A stretch of 58,631 bases of DNA from Christensenella sp964494645 (GTDB taxonomy: Bacteria; Bacillota; Clostridia; Christensenellales; Christensenellaceae). A program made the translations under genes and the position numbers. The stretch lies in assembly GCA_964494645.1 (NCBI GenBank), contig CAZBSH010000006.1, positions 1 through 58,631 on the forward strand, given 5' to 3'. Below, piece after piece: positions 23,541 through 31,155 of this stretch. The notes below the pieces were generated by a model, which ran no database searches, was not told the DNA's origin, and worked only from the letters and a program-made list of their open reading frames with translations. The first letter of the stretch is position 1. Each line of letters begins with the position of its first letter.

Positions 23541-25691
23541 ATGGAAATCAAATTTGCTCTCGCAGGAAACCCCAACTGCGGTAAAACCACCATGTTTAAC
23601 GCGCTGACAGGGTCCTCGCAATACGTGGGCAACTGGCCGGGCGTAACGGTAGAAAAAAAGGAGGGGAAACTCAAAGGCTATCAGGACATTATGATTACAG
23701 ATCTGCCCGGCGTTTATTCGCTATCACCTTATACATTAGAGGAAGTGGTCACACGGAATTATCTGCTCAACGAAAATCCGGATGTGATTATCGACATCGT
23801 CGACGCGACCAATATCGAACGTAACCTGTACCTGACGACGCAACTGCTGGAAACGGGTATCCCTGTTGTGATCGCGCTCAACATGATGGATATTATCAAA
23901 AAAACAGGCGACAGGATCGATCTCCATAAGTTGAGCGAACAGTTGGGCTGTCCCGTTGTAGAAACCTCCGCCTTGAAGGCAACAGGATTGGAAACACTAA
24001 TCCTTACCGCACTCGAGATTTCGAAGACGGTAAAAACACAGCCTGTACTGCACAAGTTCGCCTCAGCGGTCGAAGACGTTCTTTCCTCCATCCGTCACAG
24101 CATCCAAGGGATGGTCTCTCCCAGTACGCTTTGCTGGCACAGCATCAAACTGTTCGAGCGAGATGAAAAAGAGGAAGGTATGTTTCATTTTTCGCCGAAA
24201 AAAAAGCAATATATCGAAGAAATCATTTCACAATGCGAAAACGAGTTCGACGATGACAGCGAAAGCATCATTACAGGCGAGCGCTATGCCTATATCCAAA
24301 AGCTAATGCGCGAATGCGTCAAAAAACGTGCGGTTCGGCTGTCTGCCTCCGATAAAATCGACCGTGTCGTCACCAATCGCGCGGCAGCGATCCCTATTTT
24401 CATAGGCGTGATGTTCCTCGTTTATTTTATCGCCATCAGCACGGTCGGCACGCTTGTCACCGACTGGACAAATGATGTGTTGTTTGGTACATATATTACA
24501 GACTGGGCAACAAACGGTCTTACCGCAATTGGCGCATCCCCTTGGGTCCTCAGTCTTGTGGTTGACGGTATCATTGGTGGCGTGGGCGCTGTCATTGGCT
24601 TTATCCCGCAGATGCTCATCCTGTTCCTGCTGCTTTCCCTGCTGGAAGACTGCGGCTACATGGCACGCGTCGCGTTCATTATGGATCGCATCTTCCGCAA
24701 GTTTGGGCTTTCCGGCAAATCGTTCATTCCCTTGCTCGTTGCTTCCGGCTGCGGTGTGCCCGGCGTCATGGCGAGTCGTACCATCGAGAACGAAAATGAC
24801 CGGCGTATGACAATCATGACAACCACATTCGTGCCATGCAGCGCCAAGCTGCCTATCATCGCGCTCATCGCAGGCGCGCTGTTCCCTCAAAGTTCGTGGT
24901 GGCTCGCGCCGTGCGCATATTTTCTGGGTATCGGCATGGTCATCATTTCCGGCGTTATCTTAAAAAAGTTGAAACCCTTCGCGGGTGAACCCGCTCCCTT
25001 CGTGATGGAGCTTCCTCAATACCGTGTCCCCGCCCCAAAAGGCGTTTTCATACACATGTGGGAACGCGCACGATCGTTCGTCATCAAGGCCGGAACTGTC
25101 ATTTTCATCTCTGCCGTCATAATCTGGTTCTTGAGCAGCTTTAACACACGCTTTGAAATGGTAGACATCAACAATAGTATGCTCGCATCCATCGGTACGT
25201 TCATCGCCCCTGTCTTTGCGCCGCTTGGCTTTGGCGACTGGCAATCCTCGGTCGCGACGATCACCGGGCTTGTCGCCAAGGAAAATGTGGTTGGCACAAT
25301 GGGCGTACTGCACGGGCTAATGGACGCGACAGAAGGGACACGTGCATTGCTTACAAGCGTCGCCGCATCTTTTACGACAGTAAGCGCGTTTTCGTTTATG
25401 GCATTCAATCTATTGTGCGCGCCCTGTTTTGCTGCTATCGGTGCAATCAGCCGCGAAATGAACAGTGCCAAATGGACGTGGGCCGCAATCGGCTACCAAA
25501 CATTGCTCGCCTACGTGATTGCCTTCATTATTTTCCAGCTTGGCAACATTCTGTTCTTAGGAAATTCCTTTGGGATCGGTACGTGCATCGCCCTCGCGCT
25601 TATTGTGCTCCTTGTATGGCTAATGACACGCAAAGGCTATCGGTCGAAAACAAAGAATAAAGAAACATTCTCTGTGCAAGCCAGAGGCTAG
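23541..25691 (+). CDS. feoB: Ferrous iron transport protein B
   Basis: 716 residues. The N-terminal G domain has G1 GNPNCGKTT, G3 DLPGVYSL, G4 NMMD and a G5 SALKATG region; a helical spacer follows to about residue 280. The membrane part has two gate domains and the conserved CGVPG motif (SGCGVPGVMASRT), which lines the iron path. This is a full-length FeoB. It transports Fe2+ into the cell, with FeoA proteins encoded upstream and a Cys-rich small membrane protein downstream. GGAGGAAG precedes the ATG. Confidence 0.97.
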   Translation: MEIKFALAGNPNCGKTTMFNALTGSSQYVGNWPGVTVEKKEGKLKGYQDIMITDLPGVYSLSPYTLEEVVTRNYLLNENPDVIIDIVDATNIERNLYLTTQLLETGIPVVIALNMMDIIKKTGDRIDLHKLSEQLGCPVVETSALKATGLETLILTALEISKTVKTQPVLHKFASAVEDVLSSIRHSIQGMVSPSTLCWHSIKLFERDEKEEGMFHFSPKKKQYIEEIISQCENEFDDDSESIITGERYAYIQKLMRECVKKRAVRLSASDKIDRVVTNRAAAIPIFIGVMFLVYFIAISTVGTLVTDWTNDVLFGTYITDWATNGLTAIGASPWVLSLVVDGIIGGVGAVIGFIPQMLILFLLLSLLEDCGYMARVAFIMDRIFRKFGLSGKSFIPLLVASGCGVPGVMASRTIENENDRRMTIMTTTFVPCSAKLPIIALIAGALFPQSSWWLAPCAYFLGIGMVIISGVILKKLKPFAGEPAPFVMELPQYRVPAPKGVFIHMWERARSFVIKAGTVIFISAVIIWFLSSFNTRFEMVDINNSMLASIGTFIAPVFAPLGFGDWQSSVATITGLVAKENVVGTMGVLHGLMDATEGTRALLTSVAASFTTVSAFSFMAFNLLCAPCFAAIGAISREMNSAKWTWAAIGYQTLLAYVIAFIIFQLGNILFLGNSFGIGTCIALALIVLLVWLMTRKGYRSKTKNKETFSVQARG

Positions 25692-25705
25692 AAGGAAGTG
25701 ATTTT

Positions 25706-25849
25706 ATGGCAGACATCGTTATCGGCGGTCTGATCGCCGCCGCTATCCTTTTTATTATCATACGCGCTGTTCGCCACCGTAAACACAGTGGATGCAGCTT
25801 GTGCGCTTCGTGCGGCAGATGCCCCGGCACACGCCGCCGCTCCCAATAA
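25706..25849 (+). CDS. FeoB-associated Cys-rich membrane protein
   Basis: 47 residues, found by reading downstream of feoB. ATG at 25706 has GAAGGAAG upstream. Residues 4-19 form one membrane helix, followed by a basic turn and CSLCASCGRC, four cysteines in a C-x2-C-x2-C-x2-C run. This is the FeoB-associated Cys-rich membrane protein pattern (FeoC position) known from Bacillota; the cysteines may bind iron or an iron-sulfur cluster. It is the last gene of the feo operon, 14 bases after feoB, and ends at a terminator. Confidence 0.88.
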   Translation: MADIVIGGLIAAAILFIIIRAVRHRKHSGCSLCASCGRCPGTRRRSQ

Positions 25850-25857
25850 CACACACA

Positions 25858-25884
25858 AGGTCCGGAAATTACCGGGCCTTTTTT
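25858..25884 (+). terminator. Terminator of the feo operon
   Basis: AGGTCCGG / CCGGGCCT arms (one T-G pair) around a 6-base loop, followed by seven T. The convergent hydrolase gene stops inside it. Confidence 0.85.
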
Positions 25885-26876
25885 TCCGTTTTTTCCATAA
25901 ATCCGATCATCTTCTCAAACGTCATCAAAGCGTGTTCTTCCCGCAGCTGAAACTGATACTCATGCATCAATATTTTTTCCTTCCGCGCATAAAGCACGCA
26001 CTCTGCTGTCACACCTTTTTCTTTTAACGCTGCCTCCATGCGCTTGGCATGTCCCTCAAACGAGCCCATATTTCCGTCCGTCAAAAACGTAGAGGGAAAG
26101 GATGACGTGACCTTGTCCGTGAGCGAATTGAGCTTCCCGTCCCGCGAATCATACCACTTTTTATCATTCATATAGGCCCACGCCGCGCGTTTTAGCATCA
26201 AACCCATGATCGGCGCGTCGATATCCGCCAGCTTGCGCATATCGTACGGTCCGCAAAACAAAAGCGCCCCACATATGCTCCCCGTATCCTCAACCACCTG
26301 CGGAATTCCGATCTTCTGCGCATATTCGTTGCAAGTCTGCGCATTCAAAAACACCGACATAATCTGCGCTCCCGCAGAATCGCCGCCAAAATAGACTTGA
26401 TCCATATCGACAAAATAATCCTGCGCATGTTTTTTCACATAAAGGTACGCTTCACAAATCTGTTTGAGCGGTATTGGGTAATGCTCTTCCGGCGCAAGAC
26501 CATAATTCATGTTGACGACAACATATCCCCTGTCTGCCAACAAAACACTGAACGGCTTTGTATCCTTTTTATCTCCGCCTACATATGCGCCGCCATGCAT
26601 CCAAAACACCACCGGAAGTTTTTTGCTTCTCTCTTTTGGACACAAGACATCCATCCTTCCGCCCAAAAAAGCAGATTCATAATCAATATCCTCAAAGATA
26701 TCCACACGCTTCAAATAACATTCAAGATCTTTCGGATCTCTATATCCGCTGTCCGAGAACATTGCCTTCACATACCATGCCGTCGGTTCAGGCGACGCAA
26801 AATAATAGAACACAAATAACACGACAAAACCCGCGCCCATAAAAATCATTTTTCCCAGCCATTTAAAAAACTTCAC
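25869..26876 (-). CDS. Membrane-anchored alpha/beta hydrolase (esterase/lipase, HSL-like)
   Basis: 335 residues from the GTG at 26876. The frame is open to a TTG at 26981, but a promoter (26907-26936) lies inside that extension and GGAAGG precedes the GTG. Residues about 8-28 form one membrane helix, then an alpha/beta hydrolase domain: HGGAYVGG oxyanion motif, NYGLAPEEHYP and nucleophile elbow GDSAGAQ, as in hormone-sensitive-lipase/acetylesterase proteins; a His in the C-terminal EEHALM segment may complete the triad. The catalytic part probably faces outside. It is convergent with the feo operon. Confidence 0.82.
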   Translation of the reverse strand: MKFFKWLGKMIFMGAGFVVLFVFYYFASPEPTAWYVKAMFSDSGYRDPKDLECYLKRVDIFEDIDYESAFLGGRMDVLCPKERSKKLPVVFWMHGGAYVGGDKKDTKPFSVLLADRGYVVVNMNYGLAPEEHYPIPLKQICEAYLYVKKHAQDYFVDMDQVYFGGDSAGAQIMSVFLNAQTCNEYAQKIGIPQVVEDTGSICGALLFCGPYDMRKLADIDAPIMGLMLKRAAWAYMNDKKWYDSRDGKLNSLTDKVTSSFPSTFLTDGNMGSFEGHAKRMEAALKEKGVTAECVLYARKEKILMHEYQFQLREEHALMTFEKMIGFMEKTEKKAR

Positions 26877-26906
26877 GATGCTTTCTATCCTTCCGATTAT
26901 TTCTTC

Positions 26907-26936
26907 ATTATATTCGCGCAATACCAATTTATGCAA
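26907..26936 (-). promoter_or_regulatory. Promoter of the alpha/beta hydrolase gene
   Basis: TTGCAT (26931-26936), 18-base spacer, TATAAT (26907-26912) on the minus strand. It lies inside the longest open frame, so the true start must be downstream. Confidence 0.65.
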
Positions 26937-26998
26937 TGGAATATTTTTCAATATTTTCAAAATTCCTACAGCGACCGACAAGATTCGACAGGACCAAA

Positions 26999-27007
26999 TG
27001 ATATACT
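26999..27007 (+). promoter_or_regulatory. Extended -10 promoter of the ImmA/IrrE-like gene
   Basis: TGATATACT, a TGn-extended -10, 21 bases before the ATG at 27028. No clear -35. Confidence 0.5.
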
Positions 27008-27027
27008 ATTGATTAAGGGGATAAACT

Positions 27028-27483
27028 ATGCTAAACGACTTATTGGATGAAGAAATCAAAAATATTGGGGTTACGCTGAAGACGCATACTTTTCAAAACG
27101 ATTTCAATGCGCTCACCGTAGACGATACGATCTTATTGAGCAGCAAACTGAAAGATACCGCGGAGCGAAACGCTGTCAAAGCACACGAGCTAGGTCATCA
27201 GTATACCTGTCCTGTCAACCTGCTGGAACTGGAACCCGAGCTGCAAAGTCGCTTCGAATATCTTGCCGACCGTTGGGCGACCTTAAAGGTCATGCCTTTG
27301 GAAAAACTTGTGGCCGCCTTTCGTCGGGGCATTCGCCTGCGCGACGAATTCTGCGATTTCCTCGAGATATCCGAGCCTTTCTTTCGTCGTGGTCTTACGG
27401 TGTACTCCGGTATCTATGGACAACATACCCAATATAAAAACTACACGCTGCACTTCGATCCGTTCAATATCGAGGAGCTTTAG
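27028..27483 (+). CDS. ImmA/IrrE family metallo-endopeptidase-like protein
   Basis: 151 residues. The zinc motif HELGH (AHELGHQY, about residue 53) is intact, with a possible third ligand in the RFEYLADRWA helix about 25 residues on, as in the ImmA/IrrE (DUF955) family. Such peptidases usually cleave a partner repressor of the Xre type, but no repressor gene is next to it, so the target is unknown. AAGGGG precedes the ATG. It overlaps the convergent HAD gene by 4 bases at the stop codons. Confidence 0.85.
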   Translation: MLNDLLDEEIKNIGVTLKTHTFQNDFNALTVDDTILLSSKLKDTAERNAVKAHELGHQYTCPVNLLELEPELQSRFEYLADRWATLKVMPLEKLVAAFRRGIRLRDEFCDFLEISEPFFRRGLTVYSGIYGQHTQYKNYTLHFDPFNIEEL

Positions 27484-28142
27484 CGCGTCGCATCAATCAA
27501 TTCAATGAGTTCTGCGGGCTTTTGCACGATTGCCATAGCGCCATTTTCGCGCAGCTCCCGCTCCGGACGAAACCCCCACAATACGCCGACCGTATAAAGC
27601 CCTGCCGTCAATCCTGTTTTCATATCCACATCCGTGTCTCCCACATACAGGCATTCATCCGGCTGAACGCACAATTCTTGCAGAATTTTATGAGCGCCCG
27701 CCGGGTCAGGTTTCTTGGGAACATGGTCCATTTGTCCGCGTACAACCTCAAATGTATCATCTCCAAAATATTCGCCGATCACTTCCACGGTCTGCGCATG
27801 CGGTTTATTGGAAAGCACCGCCGTTTTGATTCCTTTTATGCGTAATGCTTCAAGCATCTCCAATATCCCGTCGTATGGCTTCACCTCATAACCGCACCAT
27901 TTCTTAAAATACGCACGAAACAATCTTAGCCCTTCCTCAAGATGCGTAAGCGAAACATCGCCTGCCGCGTAAAGCGCCCGCTCCACGAGCGTCACCGCTC
28001 CGTCGCCCACAAAATAACGATATTGATCACTTTGTTGCGGCGCAAGTCCAAGATCCAGCAACATCCGGTTTCCCGTCTTCTCAAGGGACGCAAGCGTATT
28101 AAGCAGCGTTCCATCCAAATCAAAAATAACCGTTTTTATCAA
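27480..28142 (-). CDS. HAD-superfamily hydrolase (phosphoglycolate phosphatase-like)
   Basis: 220 residues from the TTG at 28142, with AAGGAG 7 bases upstream. A longer ATG reading at 28169 begins inside the terminator of the cold shock gene and is rejected. HAD motif I is DLDGTLLNT, motif II VLSNKPH, the lysine follows as KKPDPAGA and motif IV is YVGDTDVDM. A helical cap of C1 type (about residues 15-85) fits the Gph/PpaX group, which dephosphorylates phosphoglycolate or pyrophosphate; the substrate is not fixed by sequence. Confidence 0.9.
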   Translation of the reverse strand: MIKTVIFDLDGTLLNTLASLEKTGNRMLLDLGLAPQQSDQYRYFVGDGAVTLVERALYAAGDVSLTHLEEGLRLFRAYFKKWCGYEVKPYDGILEMLEALRIKGIKTAVLSNKPHAQTVEVIGEYFGDDTFEVVRGQMDHVPKKPDPAGAHKILQELCVQPDECLYVGDTDVDMKTGLTAGLYTVGVLWGFRPERELRENGAMAIVQKPAELIELIDATR

Positions 28143-28160
28143 TGTTAAACTCCTTAATAA

Positions 28161-28190
28161 AAAGAGCACCCGGAAATCCGGATGCTCTTT
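28161..28190 (-). terminator. Terminator of the cold shock gene
   Basis: Arms AAAGAGCA-n-CCGG and CCGG-n-TGCTCTTT around AAAT, followed on the minus strand by TTTTTATT. It lies 19 bases past the cold shock stop codon. Confidence 0.85.
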
Positions 28191-28208
28191 CTTTCGTTTA
28201 CCGTCAGA

Positions 28209-28421
28209 TTACATGGGGTTAACGTTTACAGCTCTCATTTTGCTGCTGTCACGCGTATCCTGCTCCATGTCGAAAGTAACTTTCTGGCCTTCCTGCAAGG
28301 ACTTATATCCATCTGCCTGAATCGCTGAGAAATGTACAAATACATCTTCACCGCTCTCGTCATTCGTGATAAACCCAAACCCTTTTTCTGCATTGAACCA
28401 TTTTACTGTACCATTATTCAT
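28209..28421 (-). CDS. Cold shock protein, CspA family
   Basis: 70 residues, a single cold shock domain with the RNA-binding motifs GTVKWFNAEKGFGFI (RNP1 region) and DVFVHFSAI (RNP2). It acts as an RNA chaperone. The start is ATG 28421, with GGGAGG 7 bases upstream; a longer frame to 28496 lies in the leader. The promoter at 28557-28585 leaves a leader of about 128 bases, which is long and AT-rich, as in cold-inducible csp genes. Confidence 0.95.
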   Translation of the reverse strand: MNNGTVKWFNAEKGFGFITNDESGEDVFVHFSAIQADGYKSLQEGQKVTFDMEQDTRDSSKMRAVNVNPM

Positions 28422-28550
28422 TCCGGTACCTCCCAAAAAAATAAAAATATGTGTAACAGAGATCTCAGAATGAAAAAATACATATCTGATAATCATTTAA
28501 AGGAACAAATGATTCTCAAACATGTAAAATCAATTCGTGCTCTAAATTAC
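28422..28550 (-). promoter_or_regulatory. Long 5' leader of the cold shock mRNA
   Basis: About 129 transcribed bases before the start codon, AT-rich with runs of T just before the ribosome binding site. In E. coli and Bacillus csp genes such leaders refold with temperature; that role here is inferred from length and gene type. Confidence 0.45.
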
Positions 28551-28556
28551 CTGTTT

Positions 28557-28585
28557 ATTTTAACATGTTTGAAAGGGCTTGTCCA
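28557..28585 (-). promoter_or_regulatory. Promoter of the cold shock gene
   Basis: TGGACA (28580-28585), 17-base spacer, TAAAAT (28557-28562), with TG one base before the -10. The -10 region also carries half of an inverted repeat CAAACATGT that recurs at 28517-28525 in opposite orientation. Confidence 0.65.
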
Positions 28586-28628
28586 GTGCTAGATATAGAT
28601 CAAATACAGGAAATCATGGCTATTTCTT

Positions 28629-29189
28629 CTATCGGTGGTGGTGGCAAACGATCTCACTCAAATCTTTCCTGTCTTTTGTACGCGGCGATTTGCCTTCCTC
28701 CGCCGGATATCCAAGCGTAATAATCATTCGTACCGTGCTTTCATGCGGCGCGTTAACAAGCTTTTTTACCTCATTGTCGCAAAACATGCCGATCATGCAT
28801 GTTCCCAGTCCCAAATCTGCCGCCGCCAGCGTCAAATATGCCGCCGCCTGTCCCACATCCATTTGTGCAAAATGCTGCGATCCGTATTTTTTCTCGGGCA
28901 TAGGGAACAGCTTCGCTTTCTCTTCGCAAACCACCAAAAAGACGGACGCGGTTTTCACAAAGGTATTCAACTTAGAGCTTCCGTCTTCCGCACCATTGAT
29001 AATCATCTCGCGCAGCTCGTCTGCTTGCTGTGCCTCTGTGATAACCGTAAAATGCCACGGCTGGCTGTTACATCCGCTGGGCGCAAGGCGCGCCGCCTCA
29101 AGTATTCTCTCGATCTTTTCCGGTTCTACCGTTCCGGGCGCATATTTGCGGCAGCTTTCCCTCGCCTCAATTAACTTAAAAAATTCCAT
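28629..29189 (-). CDS. Nitroreductase family protein
   Basis: 186 residues, FMN-dependent nitroreductase fold. Landmarks are ARESCRKYAPGTVEPEKI near the start (FMN contact Arg-x-Ser-x-Arg), APSGCNSQPWHFTVI, the DVGQAAAYLTLAAADLGLGTCMIG helix and the C-terminal LGYPAEEGKSPRTKD segment. These enzymes reduce nitro groups, quinones or similar electron acceptors with NAD(P)H. AAAGGAT precedes the ATG. It stands alone, about 66 bases after the radical SAM gene on the same strand. Confidence 0.92.
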   Translation of the reverse strand: MEFFKLIEARESCRKYAPGTVEPEKIERILEAARLAPSGCNSQPWHFTVITEAQQADELREMIINGAEDGSSKLNTFVKTASVFLVVCEEKAKLFPMPEKKYGSQHFAQMDVGQAAAYLTLAAADLGLGTCMIGMFCDNEVKKLVNAPHESTVRMIITLGYPAEEGKSPRTKDRKDLSEIVCHHHR

Positions 29190-29255
29190 TGTTCTATCCT
29201 TTCAAAAAATAATCGTTGCTATTATTATATAACAGTTCTCCTTCCCTGCCAAACC

Positions 29256-30365
29256 TCATTCCCTGCTTTCACATAAAGCATCACGCTGTTTTACGCACAG
29301 CGCGGACACTTCATCTTTGTGCGCAAAAAGCGTACAGCCTCCATCATGCCCCGCGCAGGCTGCAAGCGAGCGCAATTCCATAAAAAATTCTGACCGCAAC
29401 GCTGTTTCCAGCGAATTTTCCTTTAAATCAATATGTGAATACGGCGCAAACGGGCATGGCTCCGCACCGCCCGACGCACTGATATGGAAGAATCCGCGCC
29501 CTGAAGCAAGGCAGCCCCCCGTCTCCTCCTCGTCGCCCGGGAACGACACAACAATCATATCCAAAAACCGCTCGCGCAAATCGGTCGTCAGCCGCTGCAT
29601 TTTCTTAACATCCTCATCAGTAAGCATCAGATACTCCGTCCCCTGCTGTACCGGAACATATTCCACATAGAACAGCACGCCGCATCCTTGGCTTCGCAGG
29701 TTTTCTACAAAGCTGTCTTGCGTCACCTCTTCCATATTCTCTTTTGTCACTGTAACAGAAGTCCCAAACAGCATTTTCTTTTTCGCGAAATGCCTCATCA
29801 CATTTTCTACCTTGCTGTAAGCGCCTTGCCCGCGCCGTTTATCGGTCGCCTGTTCGTCCCCCTCGATGCTGAACACAGGAATCAAGTTGCGATGGCACTC
29901 AAACATCGTAAGGTATTCTTCGCTCACAAGCGTACCATTGGTAAACAAAGGAAAAATCATATTGGGAAAATCCGACGCCGCTTGCACCACGTCAGTCCGC
30001 ATCAACGGCTCTCCACCTGCCAGAATAATAAATGAAACGCCCAGTTCCGAAGCCTGCGCAAAAACATTTCCCCATTCTTGTTTGTCCATATCCACTGCCT
30101 GACTTTCCCCGTCGCCGCATGCCCCTGACGCCCGCGAATAACAGCCCGTACAATGCAGATTGCATTTCGAAGTAACACTCGCAATCAAGAAAGGCGGCAC
30201 ATGCAATCCCTCTTTTTCCTTCTTTTCACGGCGTTTCGCGCTTTTTTTGATTTCCGGCACAGTCTTTATCAAGAATGCCAGCCCCTTCGGATTGTTGAGA
30301 TAAAACCTTCCCGCCGTTTTCAAAAGCCGGGCGATTCCTTCATTCATATATTGATTCAAATTCAT
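29256..30365 (-). CDS. Radical SAM protein with C-terminal Cys-rich (SPASM-like) region
   Basis: 369 residues. The radical SAM cluster motif is C68-x3-C72-x2-C75 (KCNLHCTGCYS). SAM-binding GGEP follows (AGGEPLM). The C-terminus has several cysteines (GGCLASG, AEPCPFAP, LAACAGHDGGC and a Cys in SALC) that suggest an auxiliary iron-sulfur cluster of SPASM type. The N-terminal 55 residues are helical and basic. It is coupled to the TetR gene by an ATGA overlap and so shares its tightly repressed promoter. The substrate is unknown; no precursor-peptide gene is visible beside it. Confidence 0.85.
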   Translation of the reverse strand: MNLNQYMNEGIARLLKTAGRFYLNNPKGLAFLIKTVPEIKKSAKRREKKEKEGLHVPPFLIASVTSKCNLHCTGCYSRASGACGDGESQAVDMDKQEWGNVFAQASELGVSFIILAGGEPLMRTDVVQAASDFPNMIFPLFTNGTLVSEEYLTMFECHRNLIPVFSIEGDEQATDKRRGQGAYSKVENVMRHFAKKKMLFGTSVTVTKENMEEVTQDSFVENLRSQGCGVLFYVEYVPVQQGTEYLMLTDEDVKKMQRLTTDLRERFLDMIVVSFPGDEEETGGCLASGRGFFHISASGGAEPCPFAPYSHIDLKENSLETALRSEFFMELRSLAACAGHDGGCTLFAHKDEVSALCVKQRDALCESRE

Positions 30366-31000
30366 TTGTTTTCTCCGTGTGAAATATGATAGTTAGAAGC
30401 GAACTCCTCCACATGACATTCAATAAGCCGCAGCGCCTCTTTCTGCCGCTCCGGCTTTGAATCATACATCAACAGCAAAAAGAAGATCGGAGCATAGAAC
30501 TCCAGCGCCATCACCTGCGGATCCGCCTTACGAAAATATCCCTCCTGTACCAATCGTTTAAACAAAGCGGTCTGAAATCCAAGCGCACCATCGACCATCC
30601 ACTCCTCAAAGAGTTTCGCCGCCTCATTGTTTTTATACTGCTCGATCATCAATAAGTGAATAAACTGCTTCGCATACGGATCATCGAGAAAAAACAAAAA
30701 CATTGCCTCCACAGCTTTTTTCAGCCACTCCACACTATTTTCGCCATATTGTTTGTAAACCTGCTCGACCTCGCCCTGCGGCAGCTTATAAAACGCCATC
30801 GCCTGCTCAAAACGTTTGTTCATTTCCTCAAGCAATACCGCAAAAATCTCCTGTTTGCTTTTGTAGTGCTTATAAAGCGAGCTGTCCTTGATCCCTACAG
30901 AGTTTGCAATATCCTTGACCGATACACCGTCATATCCCCGCACAGAAAAAAGGCATAGCGCTTTTTGTAAAATCACTTGTTTTGTATCCCGTCTTTCCAT
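30362..31000 (-). CDS. TetR family transcriptional regulator
   Basis: 212 residues. The N-terminal helix-turn-helix is typical (ILQKALCLFSVRGYDGVSVKDIANSVGIKDSSLYKHYKSK spans the TetR signature), and the rest is a helical ligand-binding domain. The start is ATG 31000 with GGAGGG 4-5 bases upstream; the longer TTG reading at 31012 overlaps the operator. It is the first gene of an operon with the radical SAM protein. Its promoter is covered by a perfect 45-base palindrome, so self-repression is very likely, and the ligand would relieve repression of the radical SAM gene. Confidence 0.92.
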   Translation of the reverse strand: MERRDTKQVILQKALCLFSVRGYDGVSVKDIANSVGIKDSSLYKHYKSKQEIFAVLLEEMNKRFEQAMAFYKLPQGEVEQVYKQYGENSVEWLKKAVEAMFLFFLDDPYAKQFIHLLMIEQYKNNEAAKLFEEWMVDGALGFQTALFKRLVQEGYFRKADPQVMALEFYAPIFFLLLMYDSKPERQKEALRLIECHVEEFASNYHISHGENK

Positions 31001-31011
31001 ATCACCCTCCA

Positions 31012-31061
31012 AAGCTAGCGCTTACTAGCTAAATTATAGCTAGTAAGCGCTAGCTTGTCAA
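31012..31061 (-). promoter_or_regulatory. Consensus promoter covered by a perfect 45-base TetR operator
   Basis: Minus-strand TTGACA (31056-31061), 17-base spacer and TATAAT (31033-31038), the full consensus. A perfect inverted repeat with 20-base arms (31012-31031 and 31037-31056) and a 5-base centre overlaps the -10 and spacer. Each arm itself contains a smaller palindrome, GCTAG-N6-CTAGC, so two regulator dimers may bind side by side. Confidence 0.88.
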
Positions 31062-31078
31062 TAGAAACATATTCTTAA

Positions 31079-31120
31079 AAAAGAGGCTGCCCTAGTTTTT
31101 ATTCCAGGATAGCCTCTTTA
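31079..31120 (-). terminator. Terminator of the protease-pseudokinase gene
   Basis: AAAGAGGCT / AGCCTCTTT outer arms with an inner CCT/AGG pairing, followed on the minus strand by TTTTTT. Confidence 0.7.
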
Positions 31121-31155
31121 ATTCGATCGTTTCACAAAAGCACACTTGCGTTCTT

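Noticed and set aside
24303..24890. 195-codon minus-strand frame
   Set aside because: Lies wholly inside feoB on the opposite strand; its sequence shows no domain.
28143..28169. Longer start for the HAD hydrolase
   Set aside because: The extension falls inside the cold shock terminator stem; the TTG at 28142 has AAGGAG.
29256..31000. Ribosomally made peptide cluster around the radical SAM protein
   Set aside because: No short precursor-like frame, protease or exporter adjoins it; only the TetR gene is linked.
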